The notes under the pieces: model-generated
The model's database searches: none
What the model saw: the letters and a program-made list of their open reading frames with translations, nothing else
What the model was told of the DNA's origin: nothing
Shown here: positions 49,324-58,320 of the stretch, one piece after another
How positions within the stretch are numbered: the first letter of the stretch is position 1
Layout of the letters: each line of letters opens with the position of its first letter
Program-made: the position numbers and the translations under genes
Source: Arthrobacter sp. AFG7.2
GTDB taxonomy: Bacteria > Actinomycetota > Actinomycetes > Actinomycetales > Micrococcaceae
NCBI RefSeq assembly: GCF_002892835.1
Contig: NZ_PJMB01000001.1
Location: 434,001 to 498,000, forward strand
Length of the DNA: 64,000 nucleotides
Direction of reading: 5' to 3'

Positions 49324-50777
49324 CTCTCTCACACCGATTCGCGAAGTTGCGCGGCGACGAAGTCAGCGGTCTCGACCCGTCGGCGTCTTCCGCATCACAA
49401 CAACCGCTAGGCACCCTCGGTGCCATCCAGCAGGCACAGGCGACGCAACAAGCTCAGGCCCCAGCTGTGATGGAGGTGACTACCGGAAACGCCAGCGAAG
49501 CCCTGTCGGGTTTGAAAGAGCGTGCCAGTCAGGCTCTTTATGAGCGGCTCGGTTCCCGGATCACAGATTCTTCTTTGGAGGAATCAGAGCTTCACCAATT
49601 CGTCAAGGATGAGCTGAAAGCCGTAGTCGACGAAGAGCAAGTCCCGCTGTCACAAGGGGAACGACAACGGCTAACCCGGGAAATCATCGACGATGTTCTT
49701 GGCCATGGGCCAATGCAGCGCTATCTCGACGATCCTACGGTCACCGAAATTATGGTCAACCGAGCTGACCAAATCTACGTGGAACGTAATGGACACCTCT
49801 TCCTGACGGATACTAAGTTCAGCTCTGAAGATGCACTGCGCCGCGTGATTGAACGCATCGTGACGCGCATCGGCCGGAGAATCGATGAGTCTTCGCCACT
49901 CGTCGACGCACGCCTGGCGGACGGTTCCCGTGTGAACGCCATCATCCCGCCACTGGCTGTCAATGGCGCGTCTCTTACTATCCGCAAGTTCGGGCGAGAG
50001 GCCCTCACCGTTCGTAAGCTCATCGAGTTCGGAAGCCTCTCCCCGGAAATGGCCGAACTGCTGCAGGCCTGTGTACACGCCAAAATGAACATCATCGTCT
50101 CGGGCGGTACGGGAACAGGCAAGACCACGATGCTGAACGTGCTGTCATCTTTCATTCCGGCCACAGACCGTATTGTCACGATCGAGGATGCAGTGGAGCT
50201 GCAACTCCAACAGGACCACGTGGTCAGGCTGGAGAGCCGGCCGGCAAACATAGAAGGCAAGGGCGAGGTCTCCATACGCGACCTTGTCCGCAACTCACTT
50301 CGCATGAGGCCAGACCGGATCGTTGTCGGTGAAGTCCGCGGTGGTGAATCCTTGGACATGCTCCAGGCGATGAATACGGGGCATGATGGCTCGATCTCAA
50401 CCGTTCACGCGAACTCCCCGAGGGATGCAGTAGCCCGCTTGGAGACCTTGGTCCTCATGGCGGGTATGGACCTTCCGCTTCGTGCCATCCGGGAGCAGAT
50501 CGCTTCAGCCGTAAACCTCATCGTGCACATCTCACGGCTTCGTGACGGCTCCCGACGGGTAACGCACATTACTGAGGTCCAGGGAATGGAAGGAGACATT
50601 GTCACGCTCCAGGACGCTTTTGTCTTCGACTACTCGGCCGGCATAGATGCCAACGGGCGCTTCCTTGGAAAGCCGATTCCCACGGGGGTACGGCCGCGCT
50701 TCACGGACCGGTTCGAGGAACTGGGGATCAAGATCTCTCCCGCTGTATTTGGCGCCCAAGCGCTTAGGGGACGGTGA
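49320..50777 (+). CDS. tadA: TadA/CpaF secretion ATPase, locus A
   Basis: 485 residues from GTG 49320. Hexameric type II/IV secretion ATPase powering pilus extension and retraction. Visible: variable N-terminal linker (~60), DDPTVTEIMVNRADQIYVER, the Walker A SGGTGTGKTT (Lys268), the Asp-box MRPDRIVVGEVRGGESLDMLQAMNTGHDGSISTVHANSPRDA with His box. Overlaps tadB by 4 bp. Confidence 0.96.
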   Translation: MTLSHRFAKLRGDEVSGLDPSASSASQQPLGTLGAIQQAQATQQAQAPAVMEVTTGNASEALSGLKERASQALYERLGSRITDSSLEESELHQFVKDELKAVVDEEQVPLSQGERQRLTREIIDDVLGHGPMQRYLDDPTVTEIMVNRADQIYVERNGHLFLTDTKFSSEDALRRVIERIVTRIGRRIDESSPLVDARLADGSRVNAIIPPLAVNGASLTIRKFGREALTVRKLIEFGSLSPEMAELLQACVHAKMNIIVSGGTGTGKTTMLNVLSSFIPATDRIVTIEDAVELQLQQDHVVRLESRPANIEGKGEVSIRDLVRNSLRMRPDRIVVGEVRGGESLDMLQAMNTGHDGSISTVHANSPRDAVARLETLVLMAGMDLPLRAIREQIASAVNLIVHISRLRDGSRRVTHITEVQGMEGDIVTLQDAFVFDYSAGIDANGRFLGKPIPTGVRPRFTDRFEELGIKISPAVFGAQALRGR

Positions 50778-51730
50778 TGGAGACTCCCGAAGCTGCGATG
50801 CTGATGATGGTGGCGGGTGTGCTGATGATCTTCACCGCGATCATCGTTCTGTTGGTTGTCATCCTCAAGCCCGGAAGCGCGATCCCCCTCTCGCGGCGTC
50901 GTCCGGATGTCGCGGCAGCAAGCTCAAGGCTTACTGTTCTGACCGATTCAGCCGTAGGGGTAATCAACAAGCGGCTAAAAGGAAAGAACGATTTCCTGAT
51001 CAGCCAGGAGAAACTCGAGCGGGCGGGCCTCAAAACCCAACCCGCGGACTTCCTGCTCATGATGGGCGCCGGCGCTCTTGCAGGCGCCGTCTTTGGCTTC
51101 CTCTTGGGCGGACTGTTCTTCGCGGTGTTGATGATTGCGGTAATACCCGCCGGCATGATGGCCTACCTTTCCGTGTTGACCTCGCGCCGCAAGAGCAAGT
51201 TCGACGAGCAACTCCCGGACACCCTGCAAATGCTGACAGGAAGCATGCGGGCAGGGCACAGCCTCATGCGGGCAATTGATGCTTCGGCTCGTGAGACGGA
51301 TGCTCCAATGTCGGAGGAGTTGAGCCGGATTGTCAACGAGACGAGGATCGGGCGGGACCTTGGGGAGTCCATGATCGATGTCTCCGCACGCACCGGCAGC
51401 GAGGACTTCGCCTGGGTCTCGCAGGCTATCGAAATCCATCGTGAAGTGGGTGGTGATCTAGCGGAAGTGCTCGACCACGTTGGTGAAACAATCCGTGACC
51501 GAAACCAGATCCGCCGCCAAGTTAAGGCCCTAAGTGCTGAAGGCAAAATGTCTGCCGGTGTGCTCATGGGTCTCCCGGTCGTGCTCTTCTTCGCACTGAT
51601 CCTCATCAATGATCAGTACGCTACGACCTTTACCAGCACAGCTCCTGGCTTCCTGATGCTGGGTACCGCCGCTCTTATGCTCACCGCGGGCGGCTTCTGG
51701 CTCAGCCGACTAATCAAGCCGAAATACTGA
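50774..51730 (+). CDS. tadB: TadB inner-membrane platform protein, locus A
   Basis: 318 residues, T2SSF domain. One N-terminal helix, a pair of helices near 95-135 (MMGAGALAGAVFGFLLGG...), the cytoplasmic helical motif DTLQMLTGSMRAGHSLMRAIDASARE, EDFAWVSQAIEIHREVGGDLAEVLDHVGETIRDR, then two C-terminal helices. Partner of TadA and TadC. A longer alternative start three bases later (ATG) is possible. Confidence 0.92.
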   Translation: MMETPEAAMLMMVAGVLMIFTAIIVLLVVILKPGSAIPLSRRRPDVAAASSRLTVLTDSAVGVINKRLKGKNDFLISQEKLERAGLKTQPADFLLMMGAGALAGAVFGFLLGGLFFAVLMIAVIPAGMMAYLSVLTSRRKSKFDEQLPDTLQMLTGSMRAGHSLMRAIDASARETDAPMSEELSRIVNETRIGRDLGESMIDVSARTGSEDFAWVSQAIEIHREVGGDLAEVLDHVGETIRDRNQIRRQVKALSAEGKMSAGVLMGLPVVLFFALILINDQYATTFTSTAPGFLMLGTAALMLTAGGFWLSRLIKPKY

Positions 51731-51740
51731 GAGGGTCGCC

Positions 51741-52613
51741 ATGTCCCCGATAGCGCTCGGAGCCATTCTGGCTATCGTGCTACCCATTACCTACCTGGTT
51801 TGGTCCGTTGCGGCCACAGACAGGGTTGCCCTGCGAAATATTCAGGCAAACTTGGGACAACGAGCCCGCAACGCTGCGCCGCAAAACCTGTCCGCAGAGT
51901 TCAGTGAGATCGCACGCAAGATAACGCCTTTGAACTACATTGCCTGGCTGGATAAGCAGCTTGCAGCTGTAGGCAGACCAAAGGATTGGCCTTTGGAGCG
52001 TCTCTTGGTTATAAAGCCGCTTCTTGCACTGGCAGCAGGCATTCTCGGTTTGCTGCATTTTCTTTCTTCACCGGCACCAGCGCGCTTTGCAATTCTGCTG
52101 GCCGCAATAGCCTTCGGCTATTTCGCACCTGACCTCCTGGTGCGCAGCAACGCTGAAAAGCGCAGAGCGAAGATTCGACAGGAACTGCCAAATACTTTGG
52201 ACCAAATGCTTATCTCCGTCCAGGCTGGCTTGGGGTTTGAGGCTGCGATGGCCCGAACAGCCCAGAATGGTAGCGGACCGTTGGCGGATGAGATGACACG
52301 AACGCTCCAGGACATGCAAGTAGGACGCTCACGAAAAGAGGCCTATCTGGACATGTCCGATCGCGTTGACGTGCCCGACCTGCGCTCGTTCATTCGGGCC
52401 ATTGTCCAGGCAGACGCCTACGGCATTGCTATTGCCAAGGTCCTGAAAGTTCAAGCCAACGAAATGCGGCTTAAGCGTCGCCAGCGTGCTGAAGAGCACG
52501 CTATGAAGATCCCTGTGAAGATCCTGTTTCCGCTCATCTTCTTTATTTTCCCGACCCTCTTTATCATCCTGCTCGGGCCAGCCGTAATGAACATCATCGC
52601 CGCCTTTTCCTAG
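51741..52613 (+). CDS. tadC: TadC inner-membrane platform protein, locus A
   Basis: 290 residues, T2SSF domain. N-terminal helix, helices at about 90-135, LPNTLDQMLISVQAGLGFEAAMARTAQNG, DMQVGRSRKEAYLDMSDR and a C-terminal helix pair IPVKILFPLIFFIFPTLFIILLGPAV. 10 bp after tadB. Confidence 0.92.
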   Translation: MSPIALGAILAIVLPITYLVWSVAATDRVALRNIQANLGQRARNAAPQNLSAEFSEIARKITPLNYIAWLDKQLAAVGRPKDWPLERLLVIKPLLALAAGILGLLHFLSSPAPARFAILLAAIAFGYFAPDLLVRSNAEKRRAKIRQELPNTLDQMLISVQAGLGFEAAMARTAQNGSGPLADEMTRTLQDMQVGRSRKEAYLDMSDRVDVPDLRSFIRAIVQADAYGIAIAKVLKVQANEMRLKRRQRAEEHAMKIPVKILFPLIFFIFPTLFIILLGPAVMNIIAAFS

Positions 52614-52621
52614 GAGGAATC

Positions 52622-52834
52622 GTGAACCAGCTGAATCAGATCATGGTCCGCGCATTCGCCGAGTTCTCCCGCCTGCAGGACCAAGAACGCGGCGCCACCT
52701 CCACGGAATACAGCATTCTCACCGGCTTCATAGCCATGGTGATTGTCGCCGGCGTAGGTCTGTTCGGGACCTCGCTCAATTCCGTTTTCGGTTTCCTCAC
52801 GACTGGCGTAAAGACTGCCTTGGGTATCCCATAG
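52622..52834 (+). CDS. flp: third Flp-like pilin, end of locus A
   Basis: 70 residues from GTG 52622 behind AGGAGG. The leader is long (about 28 residues), the site GxxxxEY is intact (ERGATSTEYSIL), then one helix and a tail ending ALGIP. Its mature sequence differs clearly from A1 and A2. Position after tadC suggests a minor or alternative pilin. Confidence 0.88.
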   Translation: MNQLNQIMVRAFAEFSRLQDQERGATSTEYSILTGFIAMVIVAGVGLFGTSLNSVFGFLTTGVKTALGIP

Positions 52835-52869
52835 CTAGGTCGCCCGCGCAATGCTGTGCCCAAATACCG

Positions 52870-52905
52870 GACCCCCTCGGCACCCAGAACCGAGGGGGTC
52901 CTTTT
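52870..52905 (+). terminator. intrinsic terminator of tad locus A
   Basis: GACCCCCTCGG (52870-52880) pairs with CCGAGGGGGTC (52890-52900), followed by CTTTT. An 11-bp perfect stem with a U-tract 36 bp after the last pilin. The rest of the 52835-53092 gap has an A-rich stretch near 52960 and no gene. Confidence 0.93.
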
Positions 52906-53092
52906 GTGCGCTCCTGGTGCTAGAAATCCCAGTGTTCCCGCAGCAAGAGCAACACAAAAACGCAAGAAAAAAACACCACGTACAGCCTTTGCGCAGGATG
53001 TTCCAAGATCCGGGATTAGCGCCAAAACTGGTTGCTAGCTTCGTTTCAGTGCTGGTGCAGGGCCAGCCATCCGTCTCGCACAGGAGTCTCAA

Positions 53093-53308
53093 ATGCTCTC
53101 TCTCTACACTAGCCTCATGATCCGCCTTCGCAACGAAGAGAAGGGTGCCACCGCCGTCGAGTACGGCATCATGGTCGCCCTCATCGCTGTGGTCGTAATC
53201 GTGGCAGTCAGCACCTTAGGCGGCCAGCTCGGCAACCTGTTCACGGACGTCAACTACGACATCAAAAACCCGCCGGCGCCTACTGCCGCTGCTACCTCCG
53301 CTCCTTAG
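53093..53308 (+). CDS. flp: Flp type IVb pilin, locus B
   Basis: 71 residues from ATG 53093 behind AGGAG. Leader of 18 residues to Glu-Lys-Gly, then ATAVEYGIMVALIAVVVIVAV with the GxxxxEY site, and a longer tail (about 25 residues, Pro/Ala/Thr-rich) than the locus A pilins. Likely main pilin of locus B. Confidence 0.92.
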   Translation: MLSLYTSLMIRLRNEEKGATAVEYGIMVALIAVVVIVAVSTLGGQLGNLFTDVNYDIKNPPAPTAAATSAP

Positions 53309-53400
53309 CACCCACATGTCCGGTTCCGGCCCCCCATATCGGAACCGCACCGCCTCAAGCAGCTGGGGCAAAACGAGTCTTTCAGGAAGAGGTGCAGCAG

Positions 53401-53775
53401 GTGTCACACGATTCGGAACGCGGTGCGGCCGCCGTCGAATTCGCGATCCTGCTGCCCCTCCTCTTGATGCTTGTCCTGGGAACCATCGAATTTGGCAGGG
53501 CCTACAACGCCCAGATCACCCTCACTAACGCAGCCCGGGACGGCGTGCGCGTGATGGCCATCGGCAACGATCCAACCGGTGCCAGGATCGCCGCCAAGAA
53601 CGCGGCAGCCTCCGTCAGCACCACCATCCCCAACTCGGACATATTGTTCAGCACGAACGTGTGCGCCACGGGCAGCCAGGTGACCCTCACCATCAAATAC
53701 AACCTGGCCACCATCACCGGAATTGCAGGACCCTTCCCCATGTCGGGCAAGGGGGTCATGCTGTGCGGCGGCTGA
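53401..53775 (+). CDS. tadE: TadE-family pseudopilin, locus B
   Basis: 124 residues from GTG 53401 (an in-frame GTG at 53392 is possible; AGGAAGAGG covers it). SERGAAAVEFAILLPLLLMLVLGTIEFGRAYNAQ has the GxxxxEF site and helix; the C terminus GVMLCGG matches the locus A protein. Overlaps the next gene. Confidence 0.88.
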   Translation: MSHDSERGAAAVEFAILLPLLLMLVLGTIEFGRAYNAQITLTNAARDGVRVMAIGNDPTGARIAAKNAAASVSTTIPNSDILFSTNVCATGSQVTLTIKYNLATITGIAGPFPMSGKGVMLCGG

Positions 53776-54800
53776 CGGCAGAGACTGACAACGAGCGCGG
53801 CGCCGTCAGCGTCATCGTCGCCATCCTTTTGGTCACCCTCCTCGGCTTCGTCGCAATCGCCGTCGATGTCGGGGTCATCTACTCGGAACGCGCGCAGTTG
53901 CAGAACGGCGCTGACGCCTCCGCCATCGCAATGGCGCAGAAGTGCGCACGTGATGAGGCTGACATTGACTGCTCAACCGCGTCGCCCCTCGCCGGCAGCC
54001 TTGCCAACCAGAACGCGCTGGACGGCATAAGCAAGGTGCACACCATCCACCTCGACAAAACAACACGAAAGGTCAGCGTCACCACCTCCGCGAAGGAAGT
54101 GGGCGGCACTGACAACTCCGTCTCCCTCTTCTTTGCGGACGTCCTCGGCGTCCCCACCAAAGAAGTTGGCGCCCGCGCTTCCGCAATTTGGGGAAGTCCC
54201 AAGGCCGGCCGTACCGCGTTTCCGCTGGCCTTCTCCGTCTGCCAGGTCAAGGACAAGATCGGCAGCGGTCTCCAGCTTCTTCAGGAGCACGGCAAGAACG
54301 CCAATGCCGACTGCAACTACGGCCCTTCCGGGGCTGCGGTGCAGGGCGGCTTCGGCTGGCTGGTCCAGGACGCGGGACAGTGCGGGGGCACCATCGATCT
54401 TTCCGTCAGCGAAGGTGGCAGCGACCCCGGGAACAACGCACCGGGAAACTGCTCAACCGAACTGAACCGATGGGCAAGCGAATTAGCAGCCGGCCGGGAC
54501 GTCATTGTGCTCCTGCCGGTGTTCACCAAGGTCACCGGAACAGGATCGGGCGCCGTCTACGGACTGGTCTCCTTTGCCGCGTTCAAAGTCACCGGCTGGA
54601 AGTTCAGCGGCAACGCGGGCCTGCCCTACGAATTCCAAAGCGAAAGATCCACGACGACGGGTGTCACCGCCGCCACGGAATGCAAGGGTGAGTGCCGAGG
54701 CGTCATCGGCAGCTTCGTCAAGTACGTCTCACTCGCCGACGGCTACACGCTGGGCCCGGTCGACCCCTACGGCGCCACCATTGCCCGCCCAGTTCTCTAG
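53763..54800 (+). CDS. tadG: TadG-like pilus protein, locus B
   Basis: 345 residues from GTG 53763, behind AAGGGGG and overlapping tadE by 13 bp. N-terminal ERGAVSVIVAILLVTLLGFVAIAVDVGVIYSERAQLQNGADASAIA. The outside domain shares with locus A the SDPGNN motif (220-225), paired cysteines (SVCQVK..., TECKGECRG) and FKVTGWKFSGN. Confidence 0.82.
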   Translation: MRRLTAETDNERGAVSVIVAILLVTLLGFVAIAVDVGVIYSERAQLQNGADASAIAMAQKCARDEADIDCSTASPLAGSLANQNALDGISKVHTIHLDKTTRKVSVTTSAKEVGGTDNSVSLFFADVLGVPTKEVGARASAIWGSPKAGRTAFPLAFSVCQVKDKIGSGLQLLQEHGKNANADCNYGPSGAAVQGGFGWLVQDAGQCGGTIDLSVSEGGSDPGNNAPGNCSTELNRWASELAAGRDVIVLLPVFTKVTGTGSGAVYGLVSFAAFKVTGWKFSGNAGLPYEFQSERSTTTGVTAATECKGECRGVIGSFVKYVSLADGYTLGPVDPYGATIARPVL

Positions 54801-54831
54801 CCATCACACCAGACAATTCAGGAGTTTTAAC

Positions 54832-55587
54832 GTGAAGTCTCGCCTGCTCGCCGGAACGGCCGCGGTTGCCCTGGCGCTCGTGGGAGCCCTTCTCATCATC
54901 TTTTACGCGAACGGCGCCGACCAGCGCGCACTCGCTTCAACCGAACCCGTGGATGTCCTGGTGGTCAAGACCGCCATCCCGGCGGGTACCCCGGTTAATG
55001 ACATGACGGCTTCGCTGGTCATCGAACAGGTCCCCGCCGCTGGAAAATCCGCGAGCGCACTGAGCTCACTGGACACCAAAGCCGGCACCGTCAGCGCCGT
55101 TGACCTCGTCCCCGGGGAACAGCTGCTGACCGAGCGGCTTGTTGCCCCGGCGGATGTCAAGGCGAAGGGCACCGTGGATGTTCCCCCCGGGCTTCAGGAA
55201 GTCTCATTTGAGGTGGAACCCAAGCGCGTGGTGGGAGGGAGGATTGACGTCGGGGAGCATGTGGGCATCTTCCTCACCTTTGACAGCGGAGGCTACAAGG
55301 CCAAGGCCGACGACGCCACCACCCAGCTGACGGTCCGCAAAGTCCTAGTCACCGCTGTCCAGCGGGCCCCTCAAGCGGCGAGCGCCGAGAAGCCGGCCGA
55401 CGGCACCAACCCCCAGGACACCACCCTGCCCGAGGGCTCGCTTATGCTCACCGTCGCGGTCAACGACGTCGACGCCGGCAAGATCGTTTTCGCCTCTGAG
55501 TTCGGCCGGCTGTGGCTCACCAAGGAACCCCTGGACGCCCAGGACAACGGACCCCGGATCGAACGCAAGGAAGTGGTCTACAAGTGA
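54832..55587 (+). CDS. cpaB: CpaB/RcpC-like Flp pilus assembly protein, locus B
   Basis: 251 residues from GTG 54832 behind CAGGAG. Single helix, SAF domain (VLVVKTAIPAGTPVNDM...VDLVPGEQLLTERLV) and RcpC domain (VPPGLQEVSFEVEPKRVVGGRIDVGEHVGIFLTF). Shares domain order with the locus A protein but diverges in the Ala/Lys-rich linker. Its TGA overlaps the cpaE GTG. Confidence 0.9.
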   Translation: MKSRLLAGTAAVALALVGALLIIFYANGADQRALASTEPVDVLVVKTAIPAGTPVNDMTASLVIEQVPAAGKSASALSSLDTKAGTVSAVDLVPGEQLLTERLVAPADVKAKGTVDVPPGLQEVSFEVEPKRVVGGRIDVGEHVGIFLTFDSGGYKAKADDATTQLTVRKVLVTAVQRAPQAASAEKPADGTNPQDTTLPEGSLMLTVAVNDVDAGKIVFASEFGRLWLTKEPLDAQDNGPRIERKEVVYK

Positions 55588-56777
55588 GCCGGTTCGTCCT
55601 CCTCTCCCCCAGCGGCGAGTTCGACCAGAAGCTGCGCGCCGCCGTCGCCCACGGACTGCGCGGCTCCGTCCAGACCATCGCCTCGGACATTCTCCCCGCC
55701 GGCCCCGCAGAACTGTTTGCCCTCCTCAACCAGGAGCAGCCAGAAGTCCTGATCATCGGACCGGATGTCCCCTACGAGGAGGCGCTCAGGTTCGCCAAAG
55801 TCTTCGACGTCCAGCTCCCCGGCCTCAGCCTGGTGCTGGTCAGCGATGTGGACCCGTCCTTCCTGGTCCACGCCATGCGCGCCGGCATCCGGGACATCCT
55901 CAGCCCGCAGGCGGACGCCGCGGAAATCCGGGTGCTGCTCGAGCGCGCCTGCCAGTCCTTCGCCACCCGCCACCGCAGCCCGGAAACACATCCGGAACAG
56001 AGCGGCAAGGGCCTGGTGATCGGCGTCTTCTCCCCCAAGGGCGGCGTCGGCAAAACAACTCTTGCCACCAACATTGCGGTCGGCCTCGGCCAGATCGCGC
56101 CCATGAGCGTGGTCATCGTGGACCTTGACCTGCAGTTCGGCGATGTCGCCTCCGGCCTGTACCTCAACCCCGAGCACACGGTCACGGACGCCGTCACGCC
56201 CGCGGCCGCCCAGGACTCGCTGGTCCTCAAGGCATTCCTCACGGTGCACCCGGCCGGGATCTACGCCCTCTGCGCTCCGCCCAACCCCGTGGACGCGGAC
56301 CACATCACGCCGGACCAAATTACCCGACTGCTGGAACAGCTGTCCCAGGAATTCCAGTACGTGGTCCTGGACACAGCTCCCGGCATGCCCGAAATCGGCC
56401 TCGCCGCCATGGAACAGTGCACGGACGTTGTCTGTGTCAGCGCCATGGACATTCCCAGCCTCCGCGGCTTGCGCTCCGGCCTGGAGGTGCTCCGGCAGCT
56501 GGAGATCATGCCCGAATCCCGGCACGTGGTCCTGAACATGGCCGACGCCAAAGCCGGCCTCAACGTCCAGGATGTGGAGTCCACCATCGGCGCCCCCGTG
56601 GATGTCAGCGTTCCCCGGTCCCGGGCCGTCGCACTGTCCACTAACCGCGGCATCCCCGTCCTCCAGGAATCGAAGAAGGACCCCGCCGTCAAAAGCCTCC
56701 GTCAGCTGGTGGAGAGGTTCAACCCGGCGTGGCGTACCCAGACCCAGCGGAAGCTGCACCGAAGGGTGGTCATCTGA
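55584..56777 (+). CDS. cpaE: CpaE/TadZ-like pilus ATPase, locus B
   Basis: 397 residues from GTG 55584. Receiver-like N-terminal domain without a phospho-Asp (VLIIGPDVPYEEALRF), then the ParA-type ATPase: SPKGGVGKTT, VIVDLDLQFGDVASGL, VVLDTAPGMPEIGLA, LNMADAKAGLNVQDVE. Shares one base with the tadA start. Confidence 0.9.
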   Translation: MSRFVLLSPSGEFDQKLRAAVAHGLRGSVQTIASDILPAGPAELFALLNQEQPEVLIIGPDVPYEEALRFAKVFDVQLPGLSLVLVSDVDPSFLVHAMRAGIRDILSPQADAAEIRVLLERACQSFATRHRSPETHPEQSGKGLVIGVFSPKGGVGKTTLATNIAVGLGQIAPMSVVIVDLDLQFGDVASGLYLNPEHTVTDAVTPAAAQDSLVLKAFLTVHPAGIYALCAPPNPVDADHITPDQITRLLEQLSQEFQYVVLDTAPGMPEIGLAAMEQCTDVVCVSAMDIPSLRGLRSGLEVLRQLEIMPESRHVVLNMADAKAGLNVQDVESTIGAPVDVSVPRSRAVALSTNRGIPVLQESKKDPAVKSLRQLVERFNPAWRTQTQRKLHRRVVI

Positions 56778-58312
56778 TGAAACTCTCCGAACGGATCAGC
56801 GCGGTCCAGGAGCGCAACCAGCCCTCGGGCAGCAGCGTTGCCGTGCTAGAACCCCTTCGTCCCGCGGCTGCCCCGGCCACTTCAAGGGAGAGCGGGCCGC
56901 GGCACCTTCCCGCCGCTCCCGCCGTCGTTCTTCCAACGTCCGACGCCGGCGCCTCCTTGGTGCCTTCAGCTCCGTCGATGCCTAAGGCACAGGCTGTTGA
57001 TGTCTTCGCTGCCATGAAGCACCGGGCGGCCACTGCCCTGTTCGAACGGATGGGCGCACGCTTCAACGACGCGACGGCCACCGAGCAGGAGCTGCGGAGT
57101 ACAGCCAAGGAGGAACTGACACGGATCATCGACGCCGAACAGGTTCCGCTCACTCCCGAGGAACGTACCCGGCTGGTCCAGGATGTCGCCGACGATGTGC
57201 TGGGTTTCGGCCCCCTCCAGCGACTGCTGGACGACCCCGCCGTCACGGAAATCATGGTCAACCGGATGGACCAGATCTATGTGGAACGCAAGGGCAAACT
57301 GACCCTGACGGAGTCCCGGTTCAGCTCCGAGGACCACCTGCGCAAGGTCATTGAGCGGATCGTGTCCAAGGTGGGCCGCCGCATTGACGAGTCCTCCCCG
57401 CTGGTGGACGCCCGCCTCGAGGACGGTTCGCGCGTCAACGCCGTCATCCCGCCACTGGCCGTGGGCGGTTCCTCGCTGACCATCCGTAAATTCAGCAAGG
57501 TCCCGCTGACCGTCCGCAACCTGATCGATTTCGGCACGCTCACCCCGGAGATGGCCGAGCTGCTCAACGCCTGCGTCAAGGCCAAACTCAACATCATCGT
57601 CTCCGGCGGCACAGGCACCGGCAAAACCACCCTCCTCAATGTGCTGTCCTCCTTCCTCCCCGCGGACGAACGGATCGTCACCATCGAGGACGCCGTGGAA
57701 CTGCAGATCCAGCAGCAGCACGTGGTCCGGCTTGAAAGCCGCCCGCCTAACACTGAAGGCAAAGGCGAGGTGACCATCCGCGAGCTGCTCCGGAACTCGC
57801 TGCGCATGCGGCCCGACCGGATCGTGGTTGGTGAGGTCCGCGGCGGCGAATCGCTGGACATGCTCCAGGCCATGAACACCGGCCACGACGGCTCCCTCTC
57901 AACAGTCCACTCCAACTCCCCCCGCGACGCAGTGGCCCGCCTCGAAACCCTGGTGCTGATGGCCGGGATGGACCTGCCGCTGCGGGCCATCAGGGAACAA
58001 ATCGCCTCCGCCGTCAACCTCATCGTCCAGATCTCCCGGCTCCGCGACGGCTCACGCCGCATCACCCACGTCACCGAAGTCCAGGGCATGGAAGGAGACA
58101 TCGTGACCCTCCAGGACGCCTTCGTCTTCGACTACTCCGCCGGCGTGGACGCCCAGGGCCGCTTCCTCGGCAAGCCCGTGGCCACCGGCATCAGGCCGCG
58201 GTTCATCGACCGGTTCGAAGACCTGGGCATCCACGTCTCCCCCGGCGTCTTCGCCGGACCCCCGACGGCGGTGGGCCAGCCTCCGGCCGGCCAGAACCAC
58301 GGCGGACGGTAA
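56777..58312 (+). CDS. tadA: TadA/CpaF secretion ATPase, locus B
   Basis: 511 residues from ATG 56777. Longer Ala/Pro-rich N-terminal linker (~75) than in locus A, then DDPAVTEIMVNRMDQIYVER, Walker A SGGTGTGKTT (Lys283), MRPDRIVVGEVRGGESLDMLQ and GHDGSLSTVHSNSPRDA. Strongly similar to the locus A ATPase over the core. Confidence 0.96.
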   Translation: MKLSERISAVQERNQPSGSSVAVLEPLRPAAAPATSRESGPRHLPAAPAVVLPTSDAGASLVPSAPSMPKAQAVDVFAAMKHRAATALFERMGARFNDATATEQELRSTAKEELTRIIDAEQVPLTPEERTRLVQDVADDVLGFGPLQRLLDDPAVTEIMVNRMDQIYVERKGKLTLTESRFSSEDHLRKVIERIVSKVGRRIDESSPLVDARLEDGSRVNAVIPPLAVGGSSLTIRKFSKVPLTVRNLIDFGTLTPEMAELLNACVKAKLNIIVSGGTGTGKTTLLNVLSSFLPADERIVTIEDAVELQIQQQHVVRLESRPPNTEGKGEVTIRELLRNSLRMRPDRIVVGEVRGGESLDMLQAMNTGHDGSLSTVHSNSPRDAVARLETLVLMAGMDLPLRAIREQIASAVNLIVQISRLRDGSRRITHVTEVQGMEGDIVTLQDAFVFDYSAGVDAQGRFLGKPVATGIRPRFIDRFEDLGIHVSPGVFAGPPTAVGQPPAGQNHGGR

Positions 58313-58320
58313 CAGCAACC

